Origin: Alligator mississippiensis
Taxonomy: Eukaryota; Chordata; Crocodylia; Alligatoridae
DNA: 64,000 nt
Assembly: GCF_030867095.1 (NCBI RefSeq)
Contig: NC_081826.1
Span: forward strand, 55,420,001 to 55,484,000
Reading direction: 5' to 3'
The translations under genes and the position numbers were made by a program. The notes under the pieces are model-generated. The model searched no databases, was not told the DNA's origin, and was given only the letters and a program-made list of their open reading frames with translations. This document shows positions 34,829 to 48,372 of this stretch, piece by piece. The number at the start of each line of letters is the position of its first letter. The first letter of the stretch is position 1.

Positions 34829-35165
34829 CTCTTGTCCAGTCATTCTCAACCCTTTTAGACTCAACATGCCACTAGTTAGACACTAAATACTCCTTGGAAA
34901 ATGTCAGCTCTTAGTTTTCATTTGCTTTTTAATAATGGAAGAATAAGATTGCATGATTCTGTTGCAGAGAATGTAGAAAGGTCACCCCATGTCAGAATGC
35001 TTTTAACACTGTGGATTCCTATGTGAAATCTCTGGGTTTATTTAGCGAATCATGTTTGCACACTTAACAGCGTTAACATTGCATGACACCCTAAGGCACC
35101 CTTGAAAGGGTCTAAAAGCACCCCAGGGTGCCACAGCACCCTGGTTGAGATTCACTGCTTTTGTA
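34829..35165. mobile_element. hAT (Charlie-like) MITE 34837-35157 with TSD
   Basis: The left terminus CAGTCATTCTCAACC (34837-34851) and the right terminus GGTTGAGATTCACTG (35143-35157) are inverted with few mismatches. The flanks CTCTTGTC (34829-34836) and CTTTTGTA (35158-35165) match at 6 of 8 positions. The 321-bp non-coding body ends in a 'CACCCCAGGGTGCC' hairpin just inside the right terminus, as in other reptile Charlie derivatives. Confidence 0.85.
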
Positions 35166-38100
35166 ATTTGGCCTGAAATGTAAATTGTTTGTTTGGGCCA
35201 CCTGGAGAAGCATACAAGGCTTACCTGCCAAGCAGAGAGACAGAGAACAAGAAACAATCTCAAATGTAGATTGTTCTCTGTGGGGTTCATCTACTTCATT
35301 TGTCTCACTGAGCCAAAAATAACCAACAACTGAAATGAAATTTGTTTTGTGTACAAGATCTCCAGCAACTTTGGAAAAGGACAGATGTACAATTACAGTA
35401 GTGTAAGGGGAGGGGGAAATGTATTGCTTGGTAACTGATGTCAGTTAAACCAGTGTAACACTTTTACCTGCCTCCTTGTAATCCACTGTAAACTAAGCTA
35501 ACTTGCAGTAATTTGTACCTGAATGAAGCAAGGGGAAAAGTACTGCAGTTTAGTTTTGCTTGATGTGGCTTAGGACTGGACAGCTGAAACACGTATACCA
35601 GTTCAGCTGAAGTATAGCAAGTTGTTCTGACCCTCTTTTACAGCTGCTTAAGTGTTTCACTTTCCATGTCCTTTCTTACACAAAGGATACTGAATCAGTG
35701 AGGGAGGAATGACAGGGTAGGGCACCATATACAGAAGAGGGTCTATCAAAAAAAAATCATTCCTAATCAACTACTTTATAATATAACCAAGCAGGTTCTG
35801 ACATTCATGACAATACTGAGAGCACTGAAAATGTTAGTAGGACTCATGGCATGTTACTTCACAGTGGGTGTTGGAATTGGGGGAGCAATAGCAAAGCATT
35901 TAAATATTTGTGAGTCATGTGTTTAAATCCTCAGGTAATTTTTTTAAAGGTTGGAGCTGCTTTTGTCCAGTGCCATAAAAATAATACTTTCCCTTTCCAG
36001 GTTTTTGCCCTGAGGTTCTCATTTCAATAATAGTGACATTCAGTGTGAGCTGTACCACCTATGCTGGTGGTATGGATGGCAGACAAAATACCCAAATTAC
36101 CCTTATCTTAACTAAACTAAACAAAACACCCCAGGTGCACCTAACCAACCCTGTAGCTGCTCCTTAGATATCATCAGCCTGTTTTATGTTTCAAGGTAAA
36201 GACAAATATTAAAGGGAAGTTGAAACCAAAAGAAACTGTATGAAAATAGGGAGATCCCCATAAAATAAAACCCTGTGAAACAGGTAGAAAATATAAAACC
36301 TTGTACTTGTTAGGTAAGTTCCCTATGGATTTCTTTTTTGAATTCTTTGTTGTTACAAGTTAAAATCAACTACTTGAACATTTTATCTAAGAATTTAAAA
36401 TACATATCTAGATATCTTTAAGTAGGTTACCTGTGAACTAAAATCAAAAAAATATATTATCTATAGAACCATGACATTAAAAATATGGACTAGAGTTCAG
36501 ATCTTGCAGGTCTGAGCTACAGTCTTGTTATGAGAGTGGGAAAAAAGGAACATGGATAAAAGAAATTGAGCGATGATTAAGAGAATGCATGGTTCCTAAG
36601 AGTCTAGTATTTGGAAAAGTAAAAAAGGTACTCATTTGATCAAAGAGGTTAGGCTAGGCAAATGAAACTATCTCAAAGATTACATTTTGACATTAAAACT
36701 CTCTAACCTCTAGAAATAGGAAATAATGAGGCCTTGCAGTTCAGGTATCAAAAGTGGAATCTGCAAACATTTATTTAAAAAGAGTGAAAGAAAGAAAGAA
36801 TGTTATTGTATGACATGCACACAGATTAAAATATTATACAACACTGAGACTGAAAAAATATATTTTTTAAAAGTTTCTTTCTAAAAGATTATGTAGACAG
36901 AAAAATACACTTCTTGACTTTGCAGCATGTTGTCTGAATGCAATTAAAATCTCCAGTTGCGATGCTATAGCAGATCCTTGACAGTCAGCCATCCGAATAC
37001 CATTTTGACAGCTCAGACACCTTTTTATGGTCACGCTGTAGGAAAGATCATTGAAGAACAATTATTATGTACCCATGGCTGGAAAAAAATCATCAGAAAT
37101 AAAACACCGCAAATAGGAATGTTTTGTTTGCTCTGCCATAATAATTTACCCCTTGATGTGTGTACTGAGAAACCCACACAAAATTGCCTGCTAAATGTTA
37201 TATTTTCCAGGTCCAGCAGAAACTGCAAGTTAAGCTTAAAGAGCATTTGAGATGAAGAAAGAAAATTTAACTGGCTTGTCTGAACTGTTGTGTGTACAAA
37301 GCACTACTGAGACATTTGGCATGACAAAATGGCATAGCATGGGTTGGACACACCAGATTGAGGTCCTGATCCTGGCCCCATTAAAGTCCATGGTAATTTT
37401 GTCATTGAACTCAGCAAGAGCAGAACTGGGTTCTAAATGCCATGACGTTTCATGGTTGGATTGATTGATGACACACTATTGTGGTCTGATTACCTCCTCT
37501 GATATTAGTGCGTGCCTACCAGCCTGTTTTGGGGTATCTTGTTTCTGCCCATAGCTGACATGAACATCTGAAACATAATCAATATTTTATTATATACTAA
37601 TGCAATATATGCTCCAGATCCACTGTAGTCCATTACAGCTTTAACAGAGAATTTATTCTATAGGTGGAAATGACTAGCAAGTACTTCCTTGGCTTTTTTT
37701 TCTCTTAACTATCAGTAATTTACACTGATATGGTATCTTTAAAGCAGAAGCCATTAAAGTACAAACATCCCAGAGGTTTGATTTCATCAGTTCATTTTCA
37801 CTCTAAATACAGCCTTTTTTTACATGAACGAAACTATGTTACAGCATCTAGGAAAGAAAAGACCATAAAATTAGAATTTAAAAATGATCAAGAGACTGGA
37901 TTAAATTTCTTCCATTCCTTTTCTTGCTGTAGTCTTTGTCACTGAAATACAAATGTCATGAATGTAAGAATAAAACATCTGAAGCATTAGAATTCTATGA
38001 TAGCTCATTCACATGACAATGACTGCACTGAGAACAGAACATTTCACAGAATGTAGCCATTCTTGTGGCAAAGATTATAATGACAGGGAGAAACGGTGCA

Positions 38101-38405
38101 AAATTAACCAATTCTTGCATCTTCAGACAGTAATCTTACAAGGCTCCTTGTGTGCTGTATAATGTGTTATATTAGATAAAAAAAAAAAAAATTGGGAGCA
38201 AGAGAGAAAGAAAAAGGGGAGAAAAAGAGATACCAAACACCTTGGGTCACAATTAAAACTAGTAGTTTAGTTCGGTGAGAAGTCTGCTCTTGACTGTCTG
38301 AGCTGTCACTTGTAGATGCCACTGTAATCAACAGAAAGTACCCCATAGAGCCTGGAAGAATTAGGGTAATACTGTAGCCACAAACAAAAGTAAGAAAATT
38401 AGAGA
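35166..38405. other. AT-rich gene-free stretch
   Basis: No supportable gene across ~3.2 kb. 37365-37440 carries 'CTGATCCTGGCCCCATTAAA', 'GTCCATGGTAATTTTG', a degraded member of the recurrent 'caatgg' near-palindromic repeat. A 14-nt A run lies at about 38178-38191. Open frames at 36957-37250 and 37252-37464 lack domains or splice context. Confidence 0.5.
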
Positions 38406-38409
38406 TCTC

Positions 38410-38480
38410 CTTTTGCTCAACCCAGTTCTGCTGCTAACATGCTATGTGAGCGTGCTGCTCCATCCTAGAACCTTTTCCTC
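38410..38480 (+). repeat. Possible MIR-like fragment
   Basis: 'CTCAACCCAGTTCTGCTGCT' followed by 'AACATGCTATGTGAGCGTGC' loosely follows the MIR core order ('..tctgctgctaacttgctgtgtgacc..'). It is short and diverged, so this is tentative. Confidence 0.35.
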
Positions 38481-39360
38481 CTGTAACAATTACCTAATCT
38501 TGGTTGAGGCTTGACATGACTTTTGCATAAAAAGTACAGAGGTGGTGCTGAGAGTCACCATTTAGTATAGAATGCTCTGGACTCCATAAACTACTGTGAA
38601 TTAGTTAGTGGGAGTTGAAGGCATTTACAACCTTATAGAATCAGGCTGTTGGATCACAACAAAAGCACCAGGCTCACAAACATGATTTTTTTAAAGAATA
38701 GGTTATTTCTTACCTTGGTGACCGGACTTTTATAGAGAAAGGACAGAAGCTAAACAACACTGAGGATACAAGGCAGATGTTGCTGTTCTTTTGGCTCTCT
38801 TGGTATTTGGATTGCTTTTTAACCCTTTTCTCATCTTTTAGTTTCTTCCACCTGTAGATATTTTGAAGAATGAGAAGACAGGAGGTGGACTTTCTTAGAG
38901 TTGTACTGCTCTGCTTCTGCTGCAGACTTTTCCATGGGACTCAGGGGACTACTGTTTTTAGGATGCATGTGTTTCTTTAGCTCTGGGTGTGTACAATTGT
39001 ACAGTTCAACCGAATGAAGTTCAACCATTTAGTTTAAGCCATTTGAAATTCAATCAGATGAAACCTTTACAAGCATCCAAAATATTTTCTTCATGCTCTG
39101 GAGACTGGCTGCAGTGCTAAAAGCATCCTGCCAGGGGGAACAAAAGGATGCATCCCAGCATGCTTTGCAGGTTCCCTTTTCTTCCAAGCTTTGGAAATGC
39201 CCTGTGAAGAAACTAGAAATGGTAAGAAAATGGCACAGTGCCACTAAAGTTCTCTCATAGGAATCTTTTCTCAACAGACTCAGACAGAGAAAGGACCATG
39301 AAAGTAAGGTCTCTATAAATATCACTTTATGTTTTAATTATCTGCCAATTACTTACACTG
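38481..39360. other. Unannotated stretch
   Basis: No gene or repeat could be supported. Minus-strand open frames at 38831-39028 and 39050-39325 have no recognisable domain. Confidence 0.5.
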
Positions 39361-39440
39361 TTGTTATAGTTATGTATTGTTCAGGTTGTGGTAGCAGCTA
39401 GGAAGCCCAGCCAAGGACCCATTTTTTCTAGCCGTTCTCC
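39361..39440. repeat. Possible copy of the ancient '..agcctaggagccc..' repeat
   Basis: 'GTGGTAGCAGCTAGGAAGCC', 'CAGCCAAGGACCCATTTTTT' and 'CTAGCC' resembles the same sauropsid repeat as 29817-29881 ('..tagtacctagaagccccaatcaagga..'). Short and diverged. Confidence 0.35.
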
Positions 39441-40109
39441 AGACCAGTAATAAAGACGTTTCTTCCACAGAGATCTCACAAACTAGGCATCAAGAAGGAC
39501 ACCACGAGTTGTTGATACAACAGACAGAGACTGGGGTTAGAAGGCAGGGTGAAAGAACAGTAACATGAAGAGCTGAACAAAAAACAGGCTCTTTGCTTGT
39601 CCTATTACCATCCCCAGAGAGCAATAATTTGTAGGAACAGAGCTAGAGGTAGGCTTAAAGAAGAAATGTAAAAGAAGATAAAGGCAATAATTGATGGATT
39701 TTTTTTAAACAGCCCAGCAGATATTCCCCATCAAACCATAAAATGTTTATGTGAATTACTTTTTGGGACTAAACTCTTTGACAGTTTCTCTTAAGTGAAA
39801 AATGAAAGCCAGCTCCTCAAAAAGAACAATATGAACTAATGGAAATGACTGACTTTTAGACTGGAAAAAAAGACAACTCGTGCTGTCACCTTTGCTGGCA
39901 CTTCAAGGGACAATGAAAAAAGCTGTACATTTTCAGGACAAGCTTCAGCTAAGCTAAACATATTGCGTATCCCAAGAAGTGCAGAAACTTCCTCTTAGAT
40001 TATAATTCACAGCATTAACACAGCAGCATTTGGAATCTCTCATTAACAAATCTGTGGAGACTCTCAAAATGGAGTTTAATTAGACAATATTAATATTACT
40101 AATAACTTA
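39441..40109. other. Unannotated AT-rich stretch
   Basis: Nothing coding or repetitive can be supported here. Confidence 0.5.
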
Positions 40110-40887
40110 GGTTGTGTACAGACGTTTGGGGAGGTTAGATCATCCTAAAAATGGCCACCAATCTAACTTAGTTTGCCCTGGTGTGGATCTTACACTAGTT
40201 AGGTGGATTTACGTGCAAACTGGACAGAAGCTCAAGACAGTTGGTTTGGTCTGAAAATGGCTGACCCAATCTAAGTTAAGTGTACCTTCTAAGTAGTCTA
40301 ACTTAGCTTTGGTCCAGTGAGACTGATCTAACTGAACTTCTGTTTGGTTTCCCATCATAGCCCTTGGACTGGGAAAACTCAGATGCTGGCCTCAGCCCTG
40401 GGGCTGTGCTTATAGCCAGCTTCCTACCTGGGCCCACCAACCCCCCCATCCCACAAGCTGCTCCTGGTTCCAGTTTTATCAGTATTCACTGATACCAGGA
40501 ACTAAGGAAGTAAGTCAGGGCATTGGGATGGGCAGGAAGGATGGGGAGGTAAGCCCACCAGGGGAGTTGTTTGTCTGGGGGCGGGGAGACTAAAAATAAC
40601 CTCTAAGACAGTCCCTGCCCACCACCCCAAGTCCCCCTGTGGACCCTATGATCCCCCCTGGCCCTGCCTAGACCCCAGCACCCCCACCTCCATGGACCCT
40701 GCCTGCCCCCACTCCAATTTCTCTGCCATCCTAATCCCCCTGTACACCCCTGACAGACCCCCAAGCCTGCTTGCTCCTCCAATCCTCCCCCACACCAGCC
40801 ATCAATTCCCAACTTACCATAGATCAGGTGACTTTTTTAAGCATGACCTAACCTCCTCCTAACCTGCCAGAATGTCTGTACTCAGCC
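40110..40887. mobile_element. TIR DNA transposon, non-autonomous
   Basis: The left end GGTTGTGTACAGACG...GGGAGGTTAG and the reverse complement of the right end GGCTGAGTACAGACATTCTG then GCAGGTTAG share a ~30-bp inverted terminus. Immediately inside are repeated 'TCTAACTTAG' words on the left and a C-rich core (40600-40800). The flanks are TTA on the left and ATA on the right, compatible with a decayed 3-bp TWA duplication of the PIF/Harbinger type, though not diagnostic. No protein is encoded; the 40603-40812 minus-strand frame is a Gly/Trp-rich artefact. Confidence 0.65.
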
Positions 40888-42870
40888 ATAGATATTAGAC
40901 CATATAAGGAAAAACCAAAAAATCCAAATTATTAAAATGTACTTTTCTTCTGACCCAGGTGGATCAATATTTCACCAAAGCAGACCTGAGGAGTTGTCTG
41001 TATTTGTAGAAGGGGCTAAAGGAGATTGGAGATGAGGTTTCAAAAGAGGGAAATCCTGGAAATAGGGAAATAATAAGTAAACAGTAACTGAAACTAAATG
41101 CAATGGAAAATTGTACAAAGGTATAAATGTGCTGTGGAATTCATCTTTTAAAATTTCAATGGCAAGCAGATGTCTGTATAGAAAGCTGAACTGCCAGAAA
41201 GCCAAGCATTGGTGGACAGGAGTTAGATAGATGACCTTCTACTTCAAGAGGCAAATTGCCTCTTGGGGATCTGTGAGTTACAGTGGTTGAATTTCACATG
41301 GTTCATGGCAGCACAGGAATGGAAAGAAACTTCTGGATCACTGAGGCCACTATCCTGTTATTTCAAGCAAGCATTTCATATGTTACTTTTCATTCTTCAT
41401 TTTAAATCCAATTAGGGTTGGGTTTTTTTGTTTGTTTTTTTTTTTGCTCTCCCTCCTTTTTCATTCATTGAACTCCAGAATCCAAACAGGTCCAGAGGAA
41501 AGAAGAAAGCATGTAAACTGAGCTTTCTTCTACCCAGACTCCATCCTGGGAGGATGCAATTCCTCTTAGGATTCTATGAAATGGCACCCCAGGCCTCTGT
41601 GACTTGAGGTAGACATAAGGTATGTACAAGCATTTCATTTTAAATGGTGGAATCATTTAGTTAAAATGCTTGCAGTACTTCAACTAGTTAAAAATGGCCA
41701 ACATGGTAGAAATTACTGTGGTGTCAGAAAAGGTTGAAGTGCTATTTGATTGGGGTTAAAGTATTTGAATAAATGTTTGCACTCCACCCTGATTGACTGG
41801 AGATGCAAGAATGCTCTACGGCATCCCACCGTGCATTGCTTCTGACCTCTCTTCCCTCCAGGGAGATGCTCTGTGACTCAGGTTGCAGTCTATTGCTCCA
41901 CCTCAAGTCACAGAAAACTCCTCACCTTGATATCTGAGGGGCTGGGAAAGCCCAGGCCCTCCCAATGCACTGGGGCTGTGAAGTTGTCCATCCCTGCCAC
42001 CCTGAATTGGCAGAGGAAAACCACCTGCCAACACCAGACCACAGCTGTCCATGGGGAAAGGCTCCTCCCCCAATTACAGCCAGAGTTTGTATATATGAAG
42101 TATGTTTCTATAATCAAGATTTCTCTCTGTCTAATTTGCTTTCTGTTGAGTATTTAAGTGATATTTATCCCAAAGATTTAGGCATCCACTTCTAGTACTA
42201 ATCCTTGGCCATATTCTCTTGGGAGACACTATACTCCAATTCTTGGTTGGGTTATTCTTTCATAGTTAAGTTCTTTGACTCCTAGTAAATTACCAACATC
42301 TTTTAAATCTACAATTTTACTCCTCCTTCCTCCAAAGGTCAATATCCTTAACTTATACCAGCCTCTTTTTAATTATGACCAGCTCAAAAGTATTAACTAT
42401 TCAGTTTCAGAAATGTCTTTATTATATGGGATTTGGAATGAATTTCAGTCAGGATTTTTGGACTTCAGGTTTACTGTGGCATGGATTATGGGTGTCTCTG
42501 TTTGCATCGTGTCTTGCATACTGTGGGTGCTTCAGGAAATAACAAATAATAGCATGTAAATTGCTCTCCATGCTGTTAGCAATTAATCCAAGTATCTCAG
42601 AAGATACTCACATTATTTTTCTGCTGCCCGTGAACTCATCAGCTCTGATTTTTTTTCCTTCACCAAATTCTTTGGACTAAATTATATACCTATAGTAGTA
42701 TTTCTGACAGTGTTTTAGACTGGTTTAATTTCATGTTTAATTTTAGGATCTATAAATCAATTGGTGTCTTGCTTACTTTAGTGCTAGACCCCATATATGC
42801 ATAAATTTATTTATTTAACCAAGATGATGCAGTCTTAGGGCCTGATTCTGATCTCAGGTACATAATCTGA
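40888..42870. other. Unannotated stretch
   Basis: No gene is supported. A T run at about 41426-41446 and general AT-richness are all that stand out. Open frames at 41465-41656 (minus), 41873-42157 and 42275-42559 were read and show no family resemblance. Confidence 0.5.
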
Positions 42871-42872
42871 GG

Positions 42873-43345
42873 TTTCATAGTTTCATAGTTGGTAGGGTTG
42901 GAAGGGACCTGAGGAGAGCATCTAGTCTGACGCCCTGCCGTGGCAGGAAAGAATACTGGGGTCAAATGACCCCAGCCAGATGTTCGTCCAGCCTCCTTTT
43001 AAAGACCCCCAGGGTTGGAGCCAGCACCACTTCTTTTGGAAGTTGGTTCCAGGTCCTAGCCGCCCTGACAGTGAAATAGAGCTTCCTAATGTCTAACCTG
43101 AAACTACCCTCCGCTAGCTTTTATCTGTTGTTTCTTGTAACTCCCGGGATTGCTTGGGGGAACAGGGACTCTCCCAATGCCTGCTGGTCCCCCTTGACTA
43201 GTTTCTAGACTGCCACTAGATCCCCTCTCAGCCTTATCTTTTGGAGGCTGAATAGGTTCAGGTCCCTCAGCCTCTCCTCATAGGGCCTGCCCTGCTGCCC
43301 CTGATCATGCGGGTGGCCCTCCTTTGGACCCTCTCCATACTCCAG
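42873..43345 (-). mobile_element. CR1 LINE 3' end, minus strand
   Basis: On the minus strand from 43345 the sequence reads the end of CR1 ORF2 ('PYEERLRDLNLFSLQKIRLR', 'GDLVAV' and a stop near 43205; an adjacent frame gives 'MERVQRRATRMIRG', so a frameshift separates them). It then runs through the CR1 3' UTR. The 3' terminus at 42873-42890 is the CR1 short direct repeat ('CTATGAAACTATGAAA' on the minus strand). The plus-strand text 'GGTTGGAAGGGACCTGAGGA' is the familiar antisense CR1 end. The copy is 5'-truncated. Confidence 0.93.
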
Positions 43346-46300
43346 TAAAGCTAGTAGAATTATACCAGTATATTTTTGGAGAGAATCAAGCCCATGATCT
43401 GTCCAACTGTATCTATGTTGATGACATGCAGATCTTTTCCTTTTCCACGTCAAGAAATATTTTTTGGTCTATGCATATTTTATGGTTTGTTTCCTATTGT
43501 GTCTATTAGGCTGATTTGCAGTCTTGGTAGGCCAGAACCTTTCCAGAACTAAATTTTTATAAGTTAAAATTCCTTTTGATTGGACCTTACCCCTGGTCCT
43601 TCAATACTCTTCCATCACTTTAAAAGTTCTCAGTTTTTAGATAACACTAGTCTCAGGGGTGAAAACCATGGTTTCATGTTTGACCATATGGCCTCTCATA
43701 TGAATCATATAAACATAAATATTAAGTTATATATAACTCTTAGTAAAGGCTAAATCAACACTATATGTTGAGGATACTTGGGTGTTCTTTTTGGTTCTTT
43801 AAAGAATATGAGAGTGCATACTTGAGTGTGTGTTTTCTGTTCAGACAATAGTCAATTTGTAATAGGGCAGATTCTTCAGTGCTATCAGAATATGCAAAAT
43901 TACATCATGCATCTTCTCGGCATAGCTGAATATGATCTGTACATTTCCCTGAATTCATATTGTCTCTCCATAAAATGTCATATTGATTTTTAAATACCAC
44001 TAGTACACTTCACACTGTCCACATCCTGGACTTTAGTGGCTCTGGGACCAACTGATACCTTCTCTTTGGTTTCACTTACTTGTTTATGTGCCAGTAATAA
44101 CCGTTTTCTCATCTGTATTAGGATTAATTTTAGTGCCCAATAGATCTAGGATTCAGTGAATTTGTTTTAACTATGTCCAGGTTATTTTTCCCCAACAATT
44201 TTGCTTTACTGACAGAAAGAAATGTAAGTGCAGAGAAAATATATTTATATACTTGTCTAAACAAGGGACAAAAATGCCATCAAATGACTCAGGTGATCAG
44301 TCAGCAGCAGACTTCATAGTTTAAGTATCTGAGATCAAAGCATTGATTGTTTGTAAAGATATTTGTCAAAGAAATTTAAATGAATACATTTAAGGAAATT
44401 GTGACTGACCCATGAATAGGCCATGAAGAAAGAAAAAGAAGATTAAATTCAGTGAATAAGTATTTGTGAATTTGTCATTTAAATGTAACAGAGAGAATTT
44501 CTTGTGTGATGATTTTCATTTGAAATAATTCACCCATATGGAGTTTCCTGAGCTCAGCTGTAAAATGTGTTGAATATTGGCCCAGTCCTCAAGTCTGTTC
44601 TTCCATCACAGAACAGACTAGTTTTCCATTAAAGTCAACAGGAATTGACATTAAAATTTATGGGAATTTTGCCTGAGCACAGCTTACAAGATTTGGGTCC
44701 TATGAAATTTAAGTAGTTCATTTTGGCTTAACTTTGGAAAACCATGATTCTTGGCAGGGTGTCCTCACACTGTCACTCCCTCTCAGTAAATAAAAGCACT
44801 GGGGAGACTTGATGACAGCGATACCAAGTTGAAAAATGTAGTGTCGGCATCACTTGAAATAAAAACAGACGCTGTAAGTAAATGTTCTGGCATTGCAATG
44901 TTAAAATTAAATCCCACTTCAAATAGAATTCTTTAATTGGGAAGAATCCCAAGCACAAAGACCTCACAACCCAACTAACACAACTATTATGTTAATTGGT
45001 ATGGCCCCCATACAAGCCTTGGGTGGATCTGAAGTAAGCAGTTGTTATTCTGGCCTGACTTTTCCAACCACACTCATTTTGCTAAATTGCATTTCTATAA
45101 GAGAGTGGGCAGATATGCTGCAAGTGTTACTAATTCTATTGAATCACTTTTTTCCTTTTAAAAAGTAGATAAAAACCCCAACCACTTTCTATTTTAAATG
45201 ATGTATTTCCATAAACAAAACTGGACATTTGGACAACTGTCTTGTTAACATTAAGTGTTCCTGAAGGGCAGCTTTGTCTTTTTACACTTATTACTGACCA
45301 CAGTACTAAATTATGCAAATCTTAAATGTAGCGGGGGGGGGCAGGGTTAAAGATTTAATTTGGCTGTTTTCGATTTTTAAAAATCTCCATGGATGACTGA
45401 AGTGCTTACAAAGCTTAAAAATCTATTTAGTTTTGAAGGGGTGCAGTCACAAGGGCACCTGGACCCAAATGAATTTGGAGCATCTGTAGCTCTGCTCTAT
45501 ATGTAGTGGAGCGAGAGAAAAAAGTAATGCTGCCACTAACATCAAGGAATCCAAATAAAATACTGGGCCTCACTTCTGTACTGTAAAATCAAATGATTGA
45601 ATAATTCTGTCCATATTATCAACAAGAATCTTGGCCACTATTGCATGAAAACAAGCAAAAAATATGCTTCACTATCTATGAATTCATAAATCAGTGTATC
45701 TTTAGTTATTAAATAGGGAAAACAAACACAAAAACCCATTAAATTTTCTTACCTTTGCTGCAGGTTGAATTTTCATTTATTTCTCATCTTCTTAATATAT
45801 CACTCCTCAGGTTTCATTTTATTTAATTTTTTTCCTCTTCCAAATATTTTACCCCTTTATGCTTTCTTTGTTTTTTACATTGGTTTCAGTATTTCTGTTT
45901 TTCCTCATGCCCTATTTAAATTTCTGTTTGTGCTTTATTTTCAAATCCTCCTCCTTCTGTACCTTTTGTCTCATTTCCTTCAGGTTCTGTCTCATTTCAG
46001 TGCCAATTCATTGTCCTTCCTCCTTTCTCAATCTCTTTTCTGTTTCTTCTCTACATTTCTTTTTCCATTCTTTCCTCTCTTTGTCACTGCTCACCTCTCT
46101 CTCTCTCTCTCCTTTTCTCCCTCCTTCTCTTCCTTGTTGTTTTCCCACTTACAGCAGATGTCCAGGCAGCATTTTAAAAATCCAAGGAACAGTTTATTTT
46201 TTAATATTGAACTAAAGTCATTCACAAATGAAAGTCTTTGGACAAAAAAATTACCTGCAGGAAGATTTTATAACCTGGGGGTTCTGTCCTTCACCAGGTC

Positions 46301-48275
46301 TGCTGGGATTTTTCCACGGGTTTCATATTTAGGTGCCTAATATACATTTAGATAATTAATTTGGCATCTATATTTGAAAATTTAGACTATGTTTCTGAGT
46401 TCAAGGAAAGTGCAAGGAGTCTCAGACTGCTTTCCATTCATTCAATCCATGAAGTAAGTACAGAAATAAAGTCACTGGTAATAAAATTCCCTTAGGAAAC
46501 TTTTTAGAAACCTGATAGATCAGCTGTTTTGCATGTGCTAGAGTAATATTATTCAGGATCACCCAGCTACTGCATTTGTACGATACTTTAATATCTAAAC
46601 ACTTAAAAAATGGAGGAGACAACCCTTCATTCATACATTCATGCGTGTTGGAGACTTGCAGGGTGAGGCTTCTCTCACCAAGGACATACAGCTGCCTAGT
46701 CAATAGATTGTGGGAGCTATTTAACACTGCAGAACAAAGCATTAATACCTTTTAAGGCACCAGAATTCACAGTTAGCACTACTAAAGAAGCCAAGTATTC
46801 TCTCTGTGACTTTGTTTCCTCTAACCTGACCCCAAAACAAGGATAATCCAGAAAAATAGGAATGGTGGCTTTTTGACACAGCAGAGCAACAAATCCCTCT
46901 TCATGATCTATTGTACAAATATTCCCATCACGCTAATGAGGCCTGTCCCAGGCAATCTCTTGCTTCTGATAATAAATCCCATATTGTAGTAAGGATTTTT
47001 CATCATAATCTGTCCACATTCAGTATAATTTCTTACAGGCACCCTTCTGAGGTATTGCTTTTCTTATGGTATCCTCTATATCACTTGGTTCATCAATAAT
47101 CAAAATGGATACTTATATTTTTTAATTCCAATTCTTCAAGGGCATTGCAGCTCAACAATTCTATTATGGAAAAAATTGGTAGCTCACATCTGGAATGCAT
47201 GGATTTCCTTCATTATCTTTAACCTATAGCTTTGTCCAGAAAAATAGAATGTCAGTACCTCCTAGAAAGCACAGATCTTTCACCACTTTAACACTAGCAA
47301 ATGCAGTCTTATGTTTCCTTCATATGTGGCAAATTTCATAAGAAGCTTCGCGGACAGTCAGTGGCTCCTTCATTTGTGGTGAAAACGTTTGTTGCTTTTG
47401 CAATTTGCAGTGATTGCTTAAGAAAGGAATGGTTTGTTTTTGGAAGGGTGCTTTGAGTTCAGTGGGTTCTGTGCATAGTTAATTACAATGCCTTAATTTT
47501 GTGGTGGTCCAGATTGTGCTTCTTGGAGACATTTGCCTCATTCTTACAAATTACACATGTTGCAGGAAGTCTGCTTTTAGTTTATTTCATATTGAAAGTA
47601 ATCACCCTCCCTCTGGTTTTATGAGACTGAGGGTCAGTTCTTGGCATATGCTCCAAGTGCTCTTGTGGCAAAAACAGCTGGAAGGCAAACAGATCTGACC
47701 CCCCAAGGATTATCTGATAAATCTCCAGTGTCACAAGGCACATGTATAAACTCCTATGCCATCCCCTCCCACTGCTAGGGATCGGGAAGTATAGCTGGGA
47801 TGGCACTGTCTGTAGCTGATCCTTGACTGAAAGAAAAACTCTTGGGGCTATGAGCAGTACAACAATGCTGTGAGTAGGCTGACACCCAGCTGCATGGGGC
47901 GAGAAGTACAAAGGTGGCTAAGAACTGGATTTTCCTTCTGCTTCTGGTCATGTGGCAAATACAGCTCCTTCCCAGCAAAAATTTGCTTCCTTAATTTAAA
48001 AGAGAATGATTGGTATACCTTCTTCAAAAAGTCAACCAGAGCAAGGAGATGCACCAGAGATACAGATATCTTGAAACAGGGTCATCTTGAAATATTTGTA
48101 TGCACCAGTGCCACTTAATCATCTTGGTTGATGCTGAGGACTGGACTTCTTTAGCTGGGGGCTGTAACGGACTCACAGCCTTTATATGTCACACACATGG
48201 GACCATGTGTAAAACATGCACTATTGAGTTACACAACATCATGTGTGTAGGAATAGCTAGCTGCTTTAGTCATCC
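43346..48275. other. AT-rich gene-free stretch
   Basis: About 4.9 kb without a supportable gene. 44620-44710 holds 'CCATTAAAGTCAACAGGAAT', a degraded copy of the recurrent near-palindromic repeat. 45765-46150 is strongly pyrimidine-rich with a short CT microsatellite near 46098-46112. The 191-codon frame there is a Phe/Leu/Ser artefact of composition, not a membrane protein gene. Confidence 0.5.
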
Positions 48276-48279
48276 TGAG

Positions 48280-48364
48280 GCTAGGTCTACACAGAATGCT
48301 CAGTTGTACAGTCAAAGGAATATGCCCTGCCCACCCACTTAAACTCTGTGTACATCAGATCTAG
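48280..48364. repeat. Possible small MITE
   Basis: 'CTAGGTCTACACAGAATG' at the left and, on the minus strand, 'CTAGATCTGATGTACACAGA' at the right form a loose inverted pair around ~50 bp. The 'ggctaggtctacac' start is common in reptile MITEs. No target duplication could be confirmed. Confidence 0.35.
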
Positions 48365-48372
48365 AAATGTGG

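Noticed and set aside
35890..35960. tRNA-like box B ('GTGTTTAAATCC') suggesting a tRNA or tRNA-SINE
   Set aside because: No box A at the right spacing and no cloverleaf could be drawn.
40603..40812. Gly/Trp-rich minus-strand frame
   Set aside because: It arises from the C-rich core of the TIR element at 40110-40887.
45765..46340. 191-codon hydrophobic frame resembling a membrane protein
   Set aside because: The DNA is a pyrimidine tract; Phe/Leu/Ser/Pro composition is the direct result, and there is no splice or start context.
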